This document shows, one piece after another, positions 12,061-23,939 of a stretch of DNA of 64,000 nt. Numbering within the stretch: the stretch's first letter is position 1; each line of letters starts with the position of its first letter. The notes beneath the pieces are model-generated. The model was not told the DNA's origin, did not search any database, and saw only the letters and a program-made list of their open reading frames with translations. Made by a program: the position numbers and the translations under genes. The DNA is from Dama dama (taxonomy: Eukaryota > Chordata > Mammalia > Artiodactyla > Cervidae). The stretch spans positions 42,811,501-42,875,500 of the forward strand of contig NC_083710.1 of NCBI RefSeq assembly GCF_033118175.1. Reading direction: 5' to 3'.

Positions 12061-12253
12061 AGAGGTGGCACAGTGGTAAAGAACTCGCCTACCAATGCAG
12101 GAAACACAAGAGACTTGAATTTGATCCCTGGATAGGGAAGACCCGCTGGAGGAGAAATGGCATGGACATTGTTCTTGCCTGGAAAATTCCATGGACAGGG
12201 AAGCCTAGTTGACTACAGATGAAATCGCAAAGAGTCAGACATAATTGAGGGAG
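12061..12253 (+). mobile_element. Bov-tA SINE
   Basis: Diverged tRNA-derived head (ggtggcacagtggtaaagaac), B-box-like tttgatccctgg, BovA body and the agtcagacataattgagg end. Its 3' end runs straight into a compound microsatellite, a common fate of SINE tails. Confidence 0.9.
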
Positions 12254-12255
12254 TG

Positions 12256-12294
<39 letters not shown>

Positions 12295-12300
12295 AGAGAG
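12254..12300. repeat. Compound (GC)n(AC)n(AG)n microsatellite
   Basis: Three adjoining dinucleotide tracts: GC, then AC, then AG. It marks the boundary between the SINE tail and the LTR relic. Confidence 0.95.
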
Positions 12301-12536
12301 AAAAGAATAGCTTTATTGCTGTCAGTCAAAGGGGAATACAGTAAGCTCATGCCCCTCAAAACTGTCTCCACCTGGAAGGATTTCGTGAGTTTTATAGCAA
12401 TGGTTCAAGATTCGGGTTGCTGTTAAGGATTAGGGTGTGGGCAGGCCCTGTACTCCTTTAATCTGGTCTCAGGTGGTCTGATGAATTTCTGGGATTCCTT
12501 TAATCTGGCTTCAGGTGGTCTTCTTGAAGAGCTTCA

Positions 12537-12637
12537 TGAAGTGAAATCAACTCTTTGCGGACCCCATGGACTGTAACCCACCGGGCTCCTCCATCCATGG
12601 GATTCTCCAGGTAAGAATACTGGAGTGGGTTGCCATT
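12537..12637 (-). mobile_element. BovA SINE fragment
   Basis: Reverse-complement BovA body only: ctctttgcggaccccatgg, cctccatccatgggattctc and the aagaatactggagtgggttg block. It lies inside the LTR relic. Confidence 0.88.
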
Positions 12638-12676
12638 ACAATGAAGAATGCTAACATCCTCCACTTGTTAGGGGTT

Positions 12677-13148
12677 TTAGTTCTATAAACTTCCCCTGGT
12701 GGTTCAGACAGTAAAGAATCTGCCTGCAATGGGGGAGACCTGGGTTTAATCCCTGGGTTGGGAAGATCCCCTGGAGTGAAAGCAAACGCATTACTTACTC
12801 AGTCAAGTCCAACTCTTTGTGATCCCATGAATTGTAGCCCACCAGGCTCCTCTGTCCATGGAAGTCTCCAGGCAAGAATACTAGAGTGGGTAACCATATC
12901 CTTCTCCAGGGGATCTTCCTGACCCAGGAATCAAACCAGGGTCTTCCGCATTGCAGGCAGACTCTTTACTGACTGAGCCACTAGGGAAGATGACCCCTGG
13001 GTTGGGAAGATCCTCTGGAGTAGGAAATGGCAACCCACTCCAGTATGCTTGCCTGGAGAATTTCATGGACAGAGGAGCCTGGCTGGTGACAGTCCAAGGG
13101 GTCACAAAGAGACTGACTAACACTTTCACTTTCACTTAGTTCTATAAA
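12677..13148 (+). mobile_element. Bov-tA SINE split by a second SINE, 13-bp TSD
   Basis: The left half (12690-12777) has head and B-box segments. The right half (about 12995-13135) has the BovA body and a (cactttcac)-type tail. Perfect copies of ttagttctataaa at 12677-12689 and 13136-13148 mark the original target site in the LTR. A minus-strand SINE interrupts it. Confidence 0.93.
12751..13021 (-). mobile_element. Bov-tA SINE inserted in another SINE, 27-bp duplication
   Basis: Reverse-complement Bov-tA (about 12778-12994) from gaaagcaaacgc to the cactagggaagatgac head. It is flanked by a 27-bp direct repeat (12751-12777 and 12995-13021, 26/27 identical) that belongs to the host SINE. This is longer than the usual 7-20 bp target-site duplication. 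Confidence 0.9.
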
Positions 13149-13390
13149 GAGCTCAAAGATAGTGTAGGGCAAGGTGCTGCCTTGAGGCTGCACTATGGTT
13201 CCTTGGCTGCTTCTCCTTTGTCTCTGCAACCACCCCCCTCCCTGATTAGCAACTGTTCTAATCTGCCCTTTGTGACTCAGAGAAAGTTATGGAGGCTGGA
13301 GTCTATTTCCTACAAACAAGAAATGGGGGGCGGAAAGTCTTCTGTGGCCAGGAGCCCCACAAGGTCCTGTTCAGTTTTACTTATGTCCCT

Positions 13391-13585
13391 TATAGCTCAG
13401 TTGGTAAATCATCTGCCTGCAGTGCAGAAGACCCAGGTTTGATACCTGGGTTGGGAAGAACCCCTGGAGGAGGACATGGCAACCCACTCCAGTATTCTTG
13501 CCTGGAGAATCCTATGGACAGAGGAGCATGGTGGGCTACAACCCATGGGGTCGCACAGAGTTGGTCACGAATGAGCTATTAACAC
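13391..13585 (+). mobile_element. Bov-tA SINE
   Basis: Head tatagctcagttggtaaatc, B-box-like gtttgatacctgg, caacccactccagtattctt and the cacagagttggtcacgaatg end. Near full length. The adjoining 97-codon frame is a SINE translation. Confidence 0.92.
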
Positions 13586-14494
13586 ATTCATGAACATTTT
13601 GTCTGCTATATCTGACCCTGATAAAGAAAGTATTTCTGGGGTGGAGCACTTGAATCATCCTTCAAAGCTAATGGCAGAGGGCAGATACTATGTAATATGC
13701 TGCCTGCCTTTTTTCTAGACTGGGTCCACTTTCTGAAATGGTCTCAGGTGAGTTCCTGAAATCCAATAACTCTACTTTTCCTTTCCTTTTCTCCCTAGTG
13801 TTTTGTTTGTTTCTTTCATAGGAATGCTTCTATTCTCTATAAGTGATTAGCAAGTACTGATTAATGTCACTTCTATATTAGTATAATTTCTTTCTCAATT
13901 AAATGAATATGACAGATCCTCCCTTGCTAGTTTGATTCATGACATCTGTAAGTATGTATATATACATATAAATGAGAAAGAGAAAATAACAAGGAAATCA
14001 AATATGAAAAGAAATGGCATGACTTAAGGCACTTTTATACTTAGAATTCTATATCCTTCTGTTGAATTTTAGTACATGTGCATATCCAACACATGGCTTG
14101 CCATATTTATCCTGTGCCTACTCCTTAAAATGTAGTCACTTACATAAGATGCATTAACTCAATTCCCTAAGTACATTACCACTAGGCAGTAAAATGCTCT
14201 GGAAATCTGAAAGTGTTAATGCATCTTTGAAAAGTGCAATATTCCTGAAGAGTATTTGGTGACTTACAAGAATCTGGGTCATTTTAACTGTGAAAAAACA
14301 GCTCACCTAAGCAGGGCCTCACTCTCAATAGCATACACAAACACATTTCTGTGTTTTAGATGAAGTACGACATACTAAAAATGTGAAATATTATAAATAT
14401 CTAGAGGATTTGCCATGGAAGGAATGTATATGATTTTGTTACAGATATAAGCTTTTGAAAGCAAAAAGACTTTTGGAAGCTTATGAACAAGAGT
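13586..14494. other. AT-rich DNA, nothing recognised
   Basis: About 13600-13790 is somewhat GC-richer and could be more of the LTR relic, which I cannot confirm. The remainder has no recognisable repeat or gene. Confidence 0.5.
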
Positions 14495-14715
14495 TAATAT
14501 TACGTGTAGACACCTGGCTGGATTCAAATCCTACCAGTTCTACTCCTTTTACAACTTGGACAAGCATTTCATCTGAGTAAAAATTTTCACAGCTATAAAA
14601 CGGAAACTTAAATTTGATCTTTAGGTGATTTAGAAGCATTTTTTTTTTAAATAAATGCATTTGAAGTACATAAAGTACACTGGATAATAAATAGTAAGTA
14701 CTCAATAAAAGACAG
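14495..14715 (+). mobile_element. MIR SINE relic
   Basis: MIR-like order: 'acctggctggattcaaatcc', a ttctactcc segment, the 'aaaacggaaactta' block in place of the usual 'aaaatgggga', and an end with 'agtaagtactcaataaa'. Old and diverged. Confidence 0.65.
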
Positions 14716-15264
14716 CCTTTATTAATGTCATACAACTGTTAATATCTGGTATGACGAAATTATACCTGAATACCTGGGAGAAATGATTCCTTATCTTGTA
14801 AACCAGACCACCGAAGAACCCTCGCCTAGAGCTTAAAAATATTGCTACATGCACATAAAATCAGTCTGCGTTTTCCACTTCACATTTTTAGTTTCAGTTT
14901 TAAAAGGACTGATCTGTTTGTACATGCCTTTTTTCAGGGAGGAGGGAGGCAGTGAGAAAAGGTGATTGTTAAATTGTTACCTTGACAACAAAGAGAACCA
15001 ATTGTGAAATAAGCAAAAAGACATTCTTAGCACTTACTCAGCTCCTACAAGCTAAAAACAGTCAATTCCATTTAATTAATCTTATAGAGTGCTGCCTCTG
15101 AAATTTACTAAAGGAATCTGCAAAAATAAAATCTTGCTATGATTTTAATTCAATCATAATGGATCCCAATTTGATCAAATTTTAGATGTGTGTCTTCAAT
15201 ATTACTGAAACATTGATGTATTTTTATTTTAACATTTTAATAGGTAATAATAAAATGTCATATT
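14716..15264. other. AT-rich DNA, nothing recognised
   Basis: No repeat, gene or structured element identified. Confidence 0.55.
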
Positions 15265-15490
15265 CTCTTTGCCAGACACTATGTTAAGCAGTTTAGTTAT
15301 GATGAACACATTTAATATTCATAACAACTCTATGAAAAAGATCTCATTATTATCCACTTTCACAGGTGACAAAGCCTAGGCAACAGAGGTTAAGTAGCTT
15401 GCCCAAATTTACAAAGCAACTGAATGATAGAGTTGGAATTTGAACACTGATATCTAACCCCAGAGTTTATCTTCATAATCACCTTGGTAT
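15265..15490 (-). mobile_element. MIR SINE relic
   Basis: Reverse-complement MIR: 'gccagacactatgttaagca', 'attattatccactttcacag', 'aggttaagtagcttgccc' and 'gttggaatttgaacactga' in the right order. Well preserved for its age. Confidence 0.85.
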
Positions 15491-16379
15491 TACCAGAGGA
15501 ATATGTAAAATAACAGAAGGAAATATATCCTCAGTCAAAATGTGGGTTATTTTGTGGTTTCCCAAAATCACATTTCTTCATATAACATGTTTACTTATTT
15601 ACTTATTTAAAATAAAATAGTCCATCTTTGCTGAAAAAAAAAATGAATCTATACTGTAACAACTGTTTTCTGTTAATTTTCCTACGTTTTCATGTTACTG
15701 ACCATGGACATTCCTGGCCAAGTCTCAGTACTGAAAATAATTCTTGAACTCTCATATTTAATTTTTTTTTTTTCTGTTTAAAGAACCATCTAATGGAGTT
15801 TTATGGTTTAATCATCTCAGTCTTATGATACACTCTTCTCAAACTCAGAAAGCACCCAATGGGAGGAAAGAATCTGAAAATCAAGCATTTATATACTACA
15901 TTTTTTAAAAAATTTATCCTAAATGTTGATAATCCAATTAAATACTGAATCATGCATTATTATGTATTATTGCTTTTGAAACTTTATGATTTTGTTACAT
16001 TTATTCCATTGAATACTAATATGTGATCAGAAACATAAATTATTTTGGCTTATTTTATACATTTTTGGCTGTTTTTTTATTCACAATAGGCACCTGAGGC
16101 ACTTTCAACTGATGATTGCAGTATCATATATAATGTAAGATATTAAACCATGACAATTTACTCAGACTTTCTTTGGACTTTGTAGAGATGCTAAACCTTA
16201 TAGAAGAAGTTATACATTTTATGACTATTATCTACCTGGCAATTTTTCAAGGTTATGTTGGTGGAGATTTTAATAAAAGGCAGAGAAAATGCATAGCAAA
16301 ACTTGAAAAAAATTAACAGGCAATGGAAACTGAAATATTAACATTTGCCAGTGTTACTTTTGGGTTAATTTTATTTTCG
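15491..16379. other. AT-rich DNA, nothing recognised
   Basis: Several short A and T runs (for example about 15630 and 15765) but no identifiable repeat or gene. Confidence 0.55.
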
Positions 16380-16598
16380 GGGGCTTATTTTCAGGGCTCA
16401 GATGGTAAAGCGTCTGCCTACAGTGTGGGAGACCTGGGTTCAATCCCTGGGTCGGGAAGATCTCCTGGAGAAGGAAATGGCAACCCACTCCAGTATTCTT
16501 GCCTGGAAAATCCCATGGATGGAGGAGTCTGGTAGGCTACAGTCCATGGGGTCGCAAAGAGTTGGACATGACTGAGCGACTTCACCTCACTTCAGTCT
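16380..16598 (+). mobile_element. Bov-tA SINE, well conserved
   Basis: Full order from the head (cagatggtaaagcgtctgcc) through gttcaatccctgggtcggg, aacccactccagtattcttg and the 'gactgagcgacttcacctc' end. Low divergence suggests a younger copy than most here. Confidence 0.95.
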
Positions 16599-19533
16599 TA
16601 CTTTCAATAATCTAATATAAATATGAATGATAAATTAATAATGACAGCACTATATATTTTTTTTAAATTTCTATTGGCATATATAGAGACATAATCCATT
16701 TAGTAATATGTCAGAATTATTGCAGTGAATGCATATGGAAACTAAATTTGTATATCTCTGTTAAAATCATATCAATACTCCTGAATAATACACTTATTAG
16801 AATTCATATTACAAGGTAACTAGTAATTTACCACACACAATGTGATAAGTGACAAAAGATGAGCCCTTTAAAATCATTCTGTATGTGTCATTAGTAATTC
16901 ACTTCACATTCTTACCTATACTAAATATCTTAAACCACTTAACAGAATTCTAAAGAGAGCCCTAGTTTGAGTTATTAATATCTTTATTTAAATGCAGATC
17001 TTGACTTTTCCTTGGGGACTAGTAAAGCTTCTTCTATAATGCTGCAAAGAGAAAAGCAAATTTTCATCCACATAATATCCACAGAAGAAACATATCTGGC
17101 TTTTTATCTCCTATGAATATGTAGATATCTATGTGTTTGCATAAGTTTGTCATTAACAAATATTTCTATTCATAGCTGTCCTAATAAAAGATAATACATC
17201 CTCAATTCTTTAGTCTCAATATGCACATAGCAGTCACAACTTTTAATATACAACAAAAGCTTCAAAAATCAAACTAAAATTACCATTTAATTAGCTTTAA
17301 TATCAACATTTAAGGAAACTGAATGTGACAACACATGCACTTATTATATCAGTATAAATTAGGCTTAGATAGCCAACAGGATATTTTTATGATCATGACC
17401 AAAATTAATCAATCCTGGATTTTACATCCATTTCCCATTTTGGCTTATCTGCATGGGCAATCCACAGTATGAATCTGGAAACACAGTTCCACAGAACACA
17501 TAACATAAAGACAGTTTTCAACGAATAAGATGGCTCTTATTTCTAAGTTTATACAGACACTACTTTGAAGAAGTTATTTCAATGGATAAAATGAGAAAAC
17601 CACAGAAAGACTGAAACATTCACTTCTACTATCTAATGTACTAATCTGAAACTATACACAGTAGACCAAGTGCTGTAATTAATAGTATAAATTATATTAA
17701 CTAAGCACCCAATAAATATTTGCTGAATTGACATTTAAAAATACATATGATGTTAATCATTTGGTTAAATGGAGCTCTTCTACTCACAGAAGAAAATACT
17801 AAGTAAACTAACAAAAAAATCATAAAGATTTGGTATAAAATATACCCACATGCAAACATAGTAATAATGGGTATTGAGTAGGATTAACACGTATAACATA
17901 AACTTACTGTATAATATGCAGAAATTTTATTCTAATAAAATTATTTCAGTAACTAGAGCTAAAAGGTAAATGAGATTGATAATTTTTTGACTCTTATCAC
18001 TGTGTACCACTGAATCAACATGTGCTTCATACCTAGGAATGGTCACAACCAATCTTCTATCTGTTTAATTTAAATTAAAAAGAGTTCAAATTCAATAATT
18101 CATAATATTTTGTCCCTAAGATTTTATTCTTAGTATCACTGGTTTCTGAGGCAGAGCAGAATTTACCTAAAGTTAACTTGAATGAGTTTCATTATCATCC
18201 CCCAAAATAATCAATACTGTGTTTACATCCATAATGTTTTCCTATGGGTAAAAGTCACCTTGGGACACTATGTTACAACAGTTATGTAAAAAACATAACC
18301 AGCCTAATTAGGTGATGTGTGAAGACTTCCAGACTGGTACAAGAGATTAATTCTATAAAGAAAAAGGATTCCTGAATGTAATGGGATGCTTTTTTCATTA
18401 TACAAGAGTTATATGCATAGAATATAAAGAAAAGCATTTGTTGGTGCTTGTGGAGACTATCGAGATACTAGATTAGCAAATATCTGCCAGTTTTGCTGTA
18501 AGAGACCATATGTATAAAGCACACTTGTTGGCACATGGGAGATGCACAAAATATGTTAATCACCTTCTTACACTCCTGCTGTCACTGTGACTTGAAAATA
18601 GCTTTGCAGAAAATATGCTACTTTGAAAAGGTTTTTATTATGATATTTTACTACATACTATTCAATTCACAAACAATAACTTTTAAAACATCTATATTCT
18701 CACACATAAGATGCCTAAATTAATTCACTCTGAGACCAACAGTTTGAAACTATTTTTGCAGCTTTTCTTCCTGAATGGATATCTTTCTTTTTTCAACCAC
18801 CTTCCTACCCCTCCCTTTTTCTATATTTTGTCATCTTTATTCTTCCTAAGTCCACACAAAGTAGATGAAAGAAAATACAATAAACACATAATTTAATATG
18901 AGTTTCACCAGTAATGTATCCTCAAAATGGCCTCATGTGAGGAGAGAATACTACTCAGAAGACCAGTGAAGTCCTATAGCTGTATGCTCAAAGAGGTAGG
19001 CTTAAGATTTACTCCGTCACAATTTATTCCAAACATTTGCTCAATGTGAACATTACTACAGAGCATGAGCCCCAGATGGCCTTTCACTATCCTTTCTCTC
19101 TCTGAATTTGAGCTCCCCAGATCACCTCCAAGTCTCTTCCCTAACTGAGTCCCTGTCTTCTGACCCTTCCCCCCTTCCCTTGTCTTTTCTCTTTTAGTGT
19201 TCTTTGAGTTAACTTTGAATTTTTTGCCCTTTTTAGTTTAATGTTGGTTTATTCTCTTTTAGCATTCAGCCCTCTTCACTGTAGTTCTGGTTTACTGAGA
19301 ACTGTGTCCTCTTTCTTGCTTTAAACAACTTCCTAAGGCATTTTCCTAAAACAGCTGCCTGAGAATCTTACTGTGACCTCAGTTATAACATCCACATACC
19401 TTTACAAAATCAAAAACTGGTTAATTACTCAAGTTATCCTGATGTAGCTTGGGAGATTGTTTTGTCTTTGTCTATTCTCAGAATATTGCACCTTTAACCT
19501 GAAAGCTCCTCCCAGCAAGAGGAGAGTTCCATT
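16599..19533. other. 2.9 kb AT-rich stretch without recognised repeats
   Basis: No SINE, BovB or L1 copy is visible. About 17655-17732 ends 'cacccaataaatatttgctg', which may be the last bases of an L2 copy. About 19080-19400 is pyrimidine-rich with 'ccttccccccttcccttgtc' and may be an old repeat. Open frames are short and unrecognised. Confidence 0.5.
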
Positions 19534-19557
19534 AAAAAAAAAAAAAAAAAAAAAAAA
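19534..19557. repeat. Poly(A) tract, 24 A
   Basis: A pure A24 run preceded by 'gcaagaggagagttccatt'. It could be a retroinsert tail, but the upstream sequence matches no family I recognise. Confidence 0.9.
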
Positions 19558-19618
19558 CACTAAAAAAACATAGCATATAACATTAATATCAAACAAATTG
19601 TTAGGCTTTGTTACACAG

Positions 19619-19658
19619 ATATATATATATATATACACACACACATATATATATATAA
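19619..19658. repeat. (TA)n(CA)n(TA)n microsatellite
   Basis: TA repeats with a central CA block, followed by more TA. Confidence 0.95.
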
Positions 19659-19766
19659 AACATTAATTGTTATCATAGGGCTATTAATAGGGATAATAAT
19701 AGTATTAATCTGAGTATATAAAACACATTATAGCACCTGGCATAGAGATTTTCTATAACTGTTTAA

Positions 19767-19966
19767 GTGAAGTGAAAGTGAAAGTTGCTCAGTCATGTCC
19801 AACTTTTGGTGACCCCATGGACTGTAGAGTCCATGGAATTCTCCAGACCAGAATACTGGAGTAAGTAGCCTTTCCCTTCTCCAGGGCATCTTCCAACCCA
19901 GGGATTGAATCCAGGTCTCCCACACTGCAGACGGATTCTTTACCAGCTGAGCCACAAGGGAAGTCC
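19767..19966 (-). mobile_element. Bov-tA SINE
   Basis: Reverse-complement copy from gaagtgaaagtgaaagttg to the cacaagggaagtcc head. It has the 'tggactgtagagtccatgga' inversion-like block of the dimer-derived subfamily. Confidence 0.93.
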
Positions 19967-20063
19967 ATAAATGTTTAGTTATTATTATTGATATAAATTG
20001 TATGCAAAGCATACTTGAATCCACATTCCACCAGACAAATACATACATACATATATAAGCGTC

Positions 20064-20240
20064 TGGCTTCCCAGGTGGCATAGTGATAAATAATCCATGT
20101 GCCAATGCAGAAGACACAGGAGACATGGGTTCAATCCCTGGGAAGGGAAGATCCCCTGGAGGAGGGAATGGCAACCCATTCCAGTATTCTTGCCTGGAAA
20201 ATCCTATGGACAGAGGAGCCTGACAGGCTCACACACACAC
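20064..20240 (+). mobile_element. Bov-tA SINE with a (CA)n end
   Basis: Head ggcttcccaggtggcatagtg, gttcaatccctgggaaggg and the BovA body to 'cagaggagcctgacaggctc', where a CA run replaces the usual tail. Confidence 0.92.
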
Positions 20241-20811
20241 ATGTTAGCATCAGGAAAAATAAACTGAAAACGAAAAAAAAAGTATCATACTCTACCCTCT
20301 TAAACTGCAAAAAATTGGGTCATTTTACATAAACTCATAATTCTCTATAGCATGATCCTGCATGACCATGAAACTACAAAAGGGATTATTATGAGAGACT
20401 ATATATATTGTCATTTAAAACATCTGTTTTGTTAAATCAGCTCAAACAGCACAGCACAATGTTGAATTATTCAAAGTTAATTGTACATCTAATTACAAAT
20501 GTTCTGTTTCTGAAAAAGTAATTGACAATTATAATCTATCTCCTCCTACCCAATCTCTTAAATTAACCAAAATCTAAAATCTCTACTTCGTTAAGCCATT
20601 TGAAAGTTATTCACAGCAAAAGTCAGTAATAAAGACACTTAGGAAATATTGGGAAAAAAAACACAAAACATTCAAAGAAACACAAACATACACAATAATG
20701 CAAGATAAAGAACAAATACAAAGTTTATAAATAAATAAACCCAATGTGTAAACCAAAATCTTAAAACTCTACTGATGTAAACCTTTCATCTACTTGCAGA
20801 GAGTAAGGGAA
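20241..20811. other. A-rich DNA, nothing recognised
   Basis: No gene or repeat identified. Unevenly A-rich, especially about 20640-20750. Confidence 0.5.
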
Positions 20812-21320
20812 AATTATTAGTTTGGAATGTCCTCAGCTGCAAGCAACAGCTTGAACTGAGGTCTAAGCAGTGAAAACATTAATATCCCACAGAACAAAAT
20901 TACTGGTGATAGGCAGACAAATGATGGAGCTGTAACTGAAAAATATCTTTGAACTTCTCTAGCAGTCCAGTGGTTAAGACTGCATTCCTAGCACAGTGGG
21001 CATGGGTTCAGTCCCAGGTTGGGTAAAATCCTGAATGCCACACAGACCAAAAAAAAGACTTCAAAGGCTAGTAGCTTTCTACTTTTTTCTCTGTCATCTT
21101 TTGCAGTTGGTCTTTTGACTTAATGTTTGTCATTTTGATCTCCCAATATGGCTACTCCAACCACAGGAATAACATCTGAAAGCTGGTCCAGGAATAACAT
21201 CTGACAGTAGTCTCAGTCACTGCTATCCATTGTATGCTTTCCCAGAGAGACCACCCCAGTAATCCTCCCTTCACTTCTTACTGATAAGAACTGGGTCATT
21301 CTACCACCTCTAGTACAGGA
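20812..21320 (+). mobile_element. Ancient interspersed repeat split by a CHR SINE (unnamed)
   Basis: The left part 'cctcagctgcaagcaacagc' and the right part 'tctgtcatcttttgcagttgg ... ccacaggaataacatctg' (split here) recall an old mammalian repeat whose name I cannot assign safely. In the right part, 'caggaataacatctga' occurs twice 22 bp apart. Confidence 0.4.
20948..21058 (+). mobile_element. CHR-type SINE
   Basis: Order 'cttctctagcagtccagtgg', 'ttaagactgcattcctagca', 'gcatgggttcagtcccagg' and an A-rich end after 'gaccaaaaaaaag'. This is the tRNA-derived CHR layout found in cetartiodactyls and older than Bov-tA. Confidence 0.8.
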
Positions 21321-22471
21321 AGGCTGAGATATTAAGTACTTGACAAAATGAAATCAAAATATCATGATAGGTTTATATGACTCACAATTTATCACATGAT
21401 TTGGGGCATATTGTTATTCCAAACAGAGTCATGTCCTGAAAGGAAGGAAGGGAAGAATACTGGTTGGGCAACTCCAAAGATCTCCAACACTAGTTATTTT
21501 TTAAAAAGCAATAGCAGCATTACCATGATAAGATTTACTTTCCCCTTATTTTTCCTCAGCTTTTGATCTCTCTACGTATTAGATTAATTCTTAGAACTCT
21601 CCAACTCTCCTGGACAAAAATTATTCTTGGTTATGAGGAAGTCAATCTAATTATCCAATGTACATCACTGAGGTAAATAATAGAAAATAATTTTGAAACA
21701 TCTTTTCATGCAGTTAACACAATGAATGGTTCTGTGATCACTGTAAATGAGAGAAAGACTCTCTCACTTTCCCCACTCCTTGGTACCCCTTTCCTCCTAC
21801 ATAAATGAAGCCCTGCCATGTTTGACTCTGGAATTCTTGGATGCTTAGAAGTTGTTTCTATAAAGAAGAATGTCAACCAGATTATGGGTGATAGAGAATT
21901 TGTTCTTTATGGATTCATGTTACAAGGAGTCTACAATCGATTTGGAAACTGTTAACTCATCTGAAATGAACAGAAGAGATGTGCAGCTATAACTGAATAT
22001 TTCCTTTCAAATATTTTTGAATGTTTGCTTGGAAGTTGTTATGAGCCTCTCTGATTGGAGATTTGCTCAAAAATCACTCTGCATTATCTCTTTATTACTT
22101 AATTGTATTATTGTCTTATAGGAAAAAAATATTCCATGAAAATCACACATGCAAACATATGGACAGACAAGGAGATAGTATCTTTATTTAAAGGGATACT
22201 GAGACAGGCCAGAGTCAAATATAACATTATCATAAATTTGTTAATATAGCAATCTCCTGAAATGAGGATGAAGGCAATTCCTCTTACATCACCAACAACA
22301 TGGGGAAAATATTATCATCAGCCCAGATATACATGGATACATACACACAAAAGCAAGGAAAATCTCATTTTACTAAAAAAAATAAATTTAAAAATTGAAC
22401 TACATTTTATTTATGGTTTCCTTTCTTGTGCAAAGAACTTTAAGATTAATGAGGTCCCATATTTTTGTTAG
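21321..22471. other. AT-rich DNA, nothing recognised
   Basis: No interspersed repeat or gene recognised. A short frame at 22262-22471 has no family resemblance. Confidence 0.5.
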
Positions 22472-22503
22472 CTTATTTTTATTTATTTATTTATTTTATT
22501 TTA
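22472..22503. repeat. (TTTA)n simple repeat
   Basis: TTTA-like units directly left of the old L1 relic. Confidence 0.85.
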
Positions 22504-22620
22504 GAAGGTGAATCAGTAAAGATCTTCTGTGATTTCTGTCAAAGAGGGCTATGCCTATGTTTTCCTGTAAGAGCTTTATAGTGTCCTGTCTTACATTTAG
22601 GTCTTTAATCCATTCTGAGT

Positions 22621-22640
22621 TGTGTGTGTGTGTGTGTGTA
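22621..22640. repeat. (TG)n microsatellite inside the L1 relic
   Basis: About ten TG units within the inverted part of the old L1. Confidence 0.9.
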
Positions 22641-23939
22641 TGCTGTAAGAGAGTATTTTAATTTCATCCTTTTACATGTAGCTGTCCAGTTTTCCCAGCA
22701 CCACTTATTGAAGAGACTGTCTTTTCTCCATTGTATATTCTTGCCTCATTTGCCGTAGACTAGGTGACCATCACTTCATGGGTTTATCTTTAGACTTTCT
22801 ATTTTCTTTCATTGGTCTATATTTCTGTTTTGTGCTAGTGCATACTGTTTTGATGATTGCAGCTTTGTAGTACAGTCTGAAGTCAGAGGGACTGGTTACT
22901 CCAGCTCTGTTTTGCTTAAAGATTGCTTTAGCAATTTGTGGTCCATACATTCATGTTTCCATACAAATATAAACAAAACAAAAATACAACCCTCAGAATG
23001 GGAGAAAATATTTGCCAACAAAACAACTGACAAGGAATTAATCTTCAAAATATATAAACATCTCATGCAGCTCAATATTAAAAAAAAAAAATCCAATCAA
23101 AAGTGGACAGAAGATCTAAGTAGACATTTCTCCAAAGAAGAAATACATATGGCTAAAAAAACACATGAAAACATGTTTAACATCACTAATTATTAGAGAA
23201 ATGCAAATCAAAAACACAAAAAGGTGTCATTTCACAGTAGTCAGAATGGCCATCATTAAAAAAATCTACAAACAATAAATGCTAAACAGGGTATGCAGAA
23301 AAGGGAATCCTCTTGCATTGTTGGTCGGAATATAAATTGGTACAGCCACTATGCAGAACAGTATGGACGTCCTTTAAAAAACTAAAATAGTGCTATTAAA
23401 TGATCAAGCAATGCCACTCCTGGACATATACCTTGAATAAAACATAATTCAAAAGATACATGAACCCTAACGTTCTTTACAACACTATTTAAAATAACAA
23501 GGCCATGGAAGTAACCTAAATGTCCAACAATACAGGAATCAATGAAGAATATGTGGTACATATATGAAGTGGAATATTACTCAGCCATAAAAAGGAATGT
23601 GATAATGCCATTTGCAGCACCTATGGGTCTAAAAACTGGAATACTGAGTGGAGTAAGTCAGACAGAGAAAACCAAATATTATTTGATATTACTCATATGT
23701 GGCATCTAAATAAAGGGTACAAGTGAACTTATCTGAAAAAACAGAAATAGAGTTACAAATGTAGAAAATACACATTTGGTTACCAGGAAGTAGGGACAAG
23801 AAGGGATAATTTTGGAAGATTGGGATTGACATATACACACTACTATATATATAAAATAGATAACTAACAAGGACCTGCTATATAGCACAAATTACTCAAT
23901 ACTCTGTAGTGGTCTACCTTAGGAAACAATTAGAGAAGA

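Larger units (their letters stand above)
12301..13390 (-). mobile_element. Endogenous retrovirus LTR relic with nested SINEs (probable)
   Basis: Read on the minus strand, a TATA-like ctataaaa (around 12391) is followed about 75 bp on by AATAAA (12312-12317), the spacing expected of an LTR promoter and poly(A) signal. Upstream, the U3-like part holds a 26-bp direct repeat (12454-12479 and 12496-12521, 24/26 identical, 42-bp period), like U3 enhancer repeats. The U5 end is missing where the microsatellite begins. About 550 bp remains once SINEs at 12537-12637 and 12690-13135 are removed. No retroviral gene is present. The class is not determined. Confidence 0.6.

Noticed and set aside
12061..12253. 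Functional tRNA gene (tRNA-like head)
   Set aside because: Bov-tA heads derive from a tRNA and keep box-like words, but no full acceptor, anticodon or T-arm set is present in any copy.
12454..12521. CRISPR-like array from the spaced repeat
   Set aside because: Only two copies with a 16-bp spacer, in mammalian DNA, explained better as LTR U3 repeats.
19400..19557. Processed pseudogene ending in A24
   Set aside because: There is a poly(A) tract, but the upstream sequence has no recognised coding match and no target duplication could be found.
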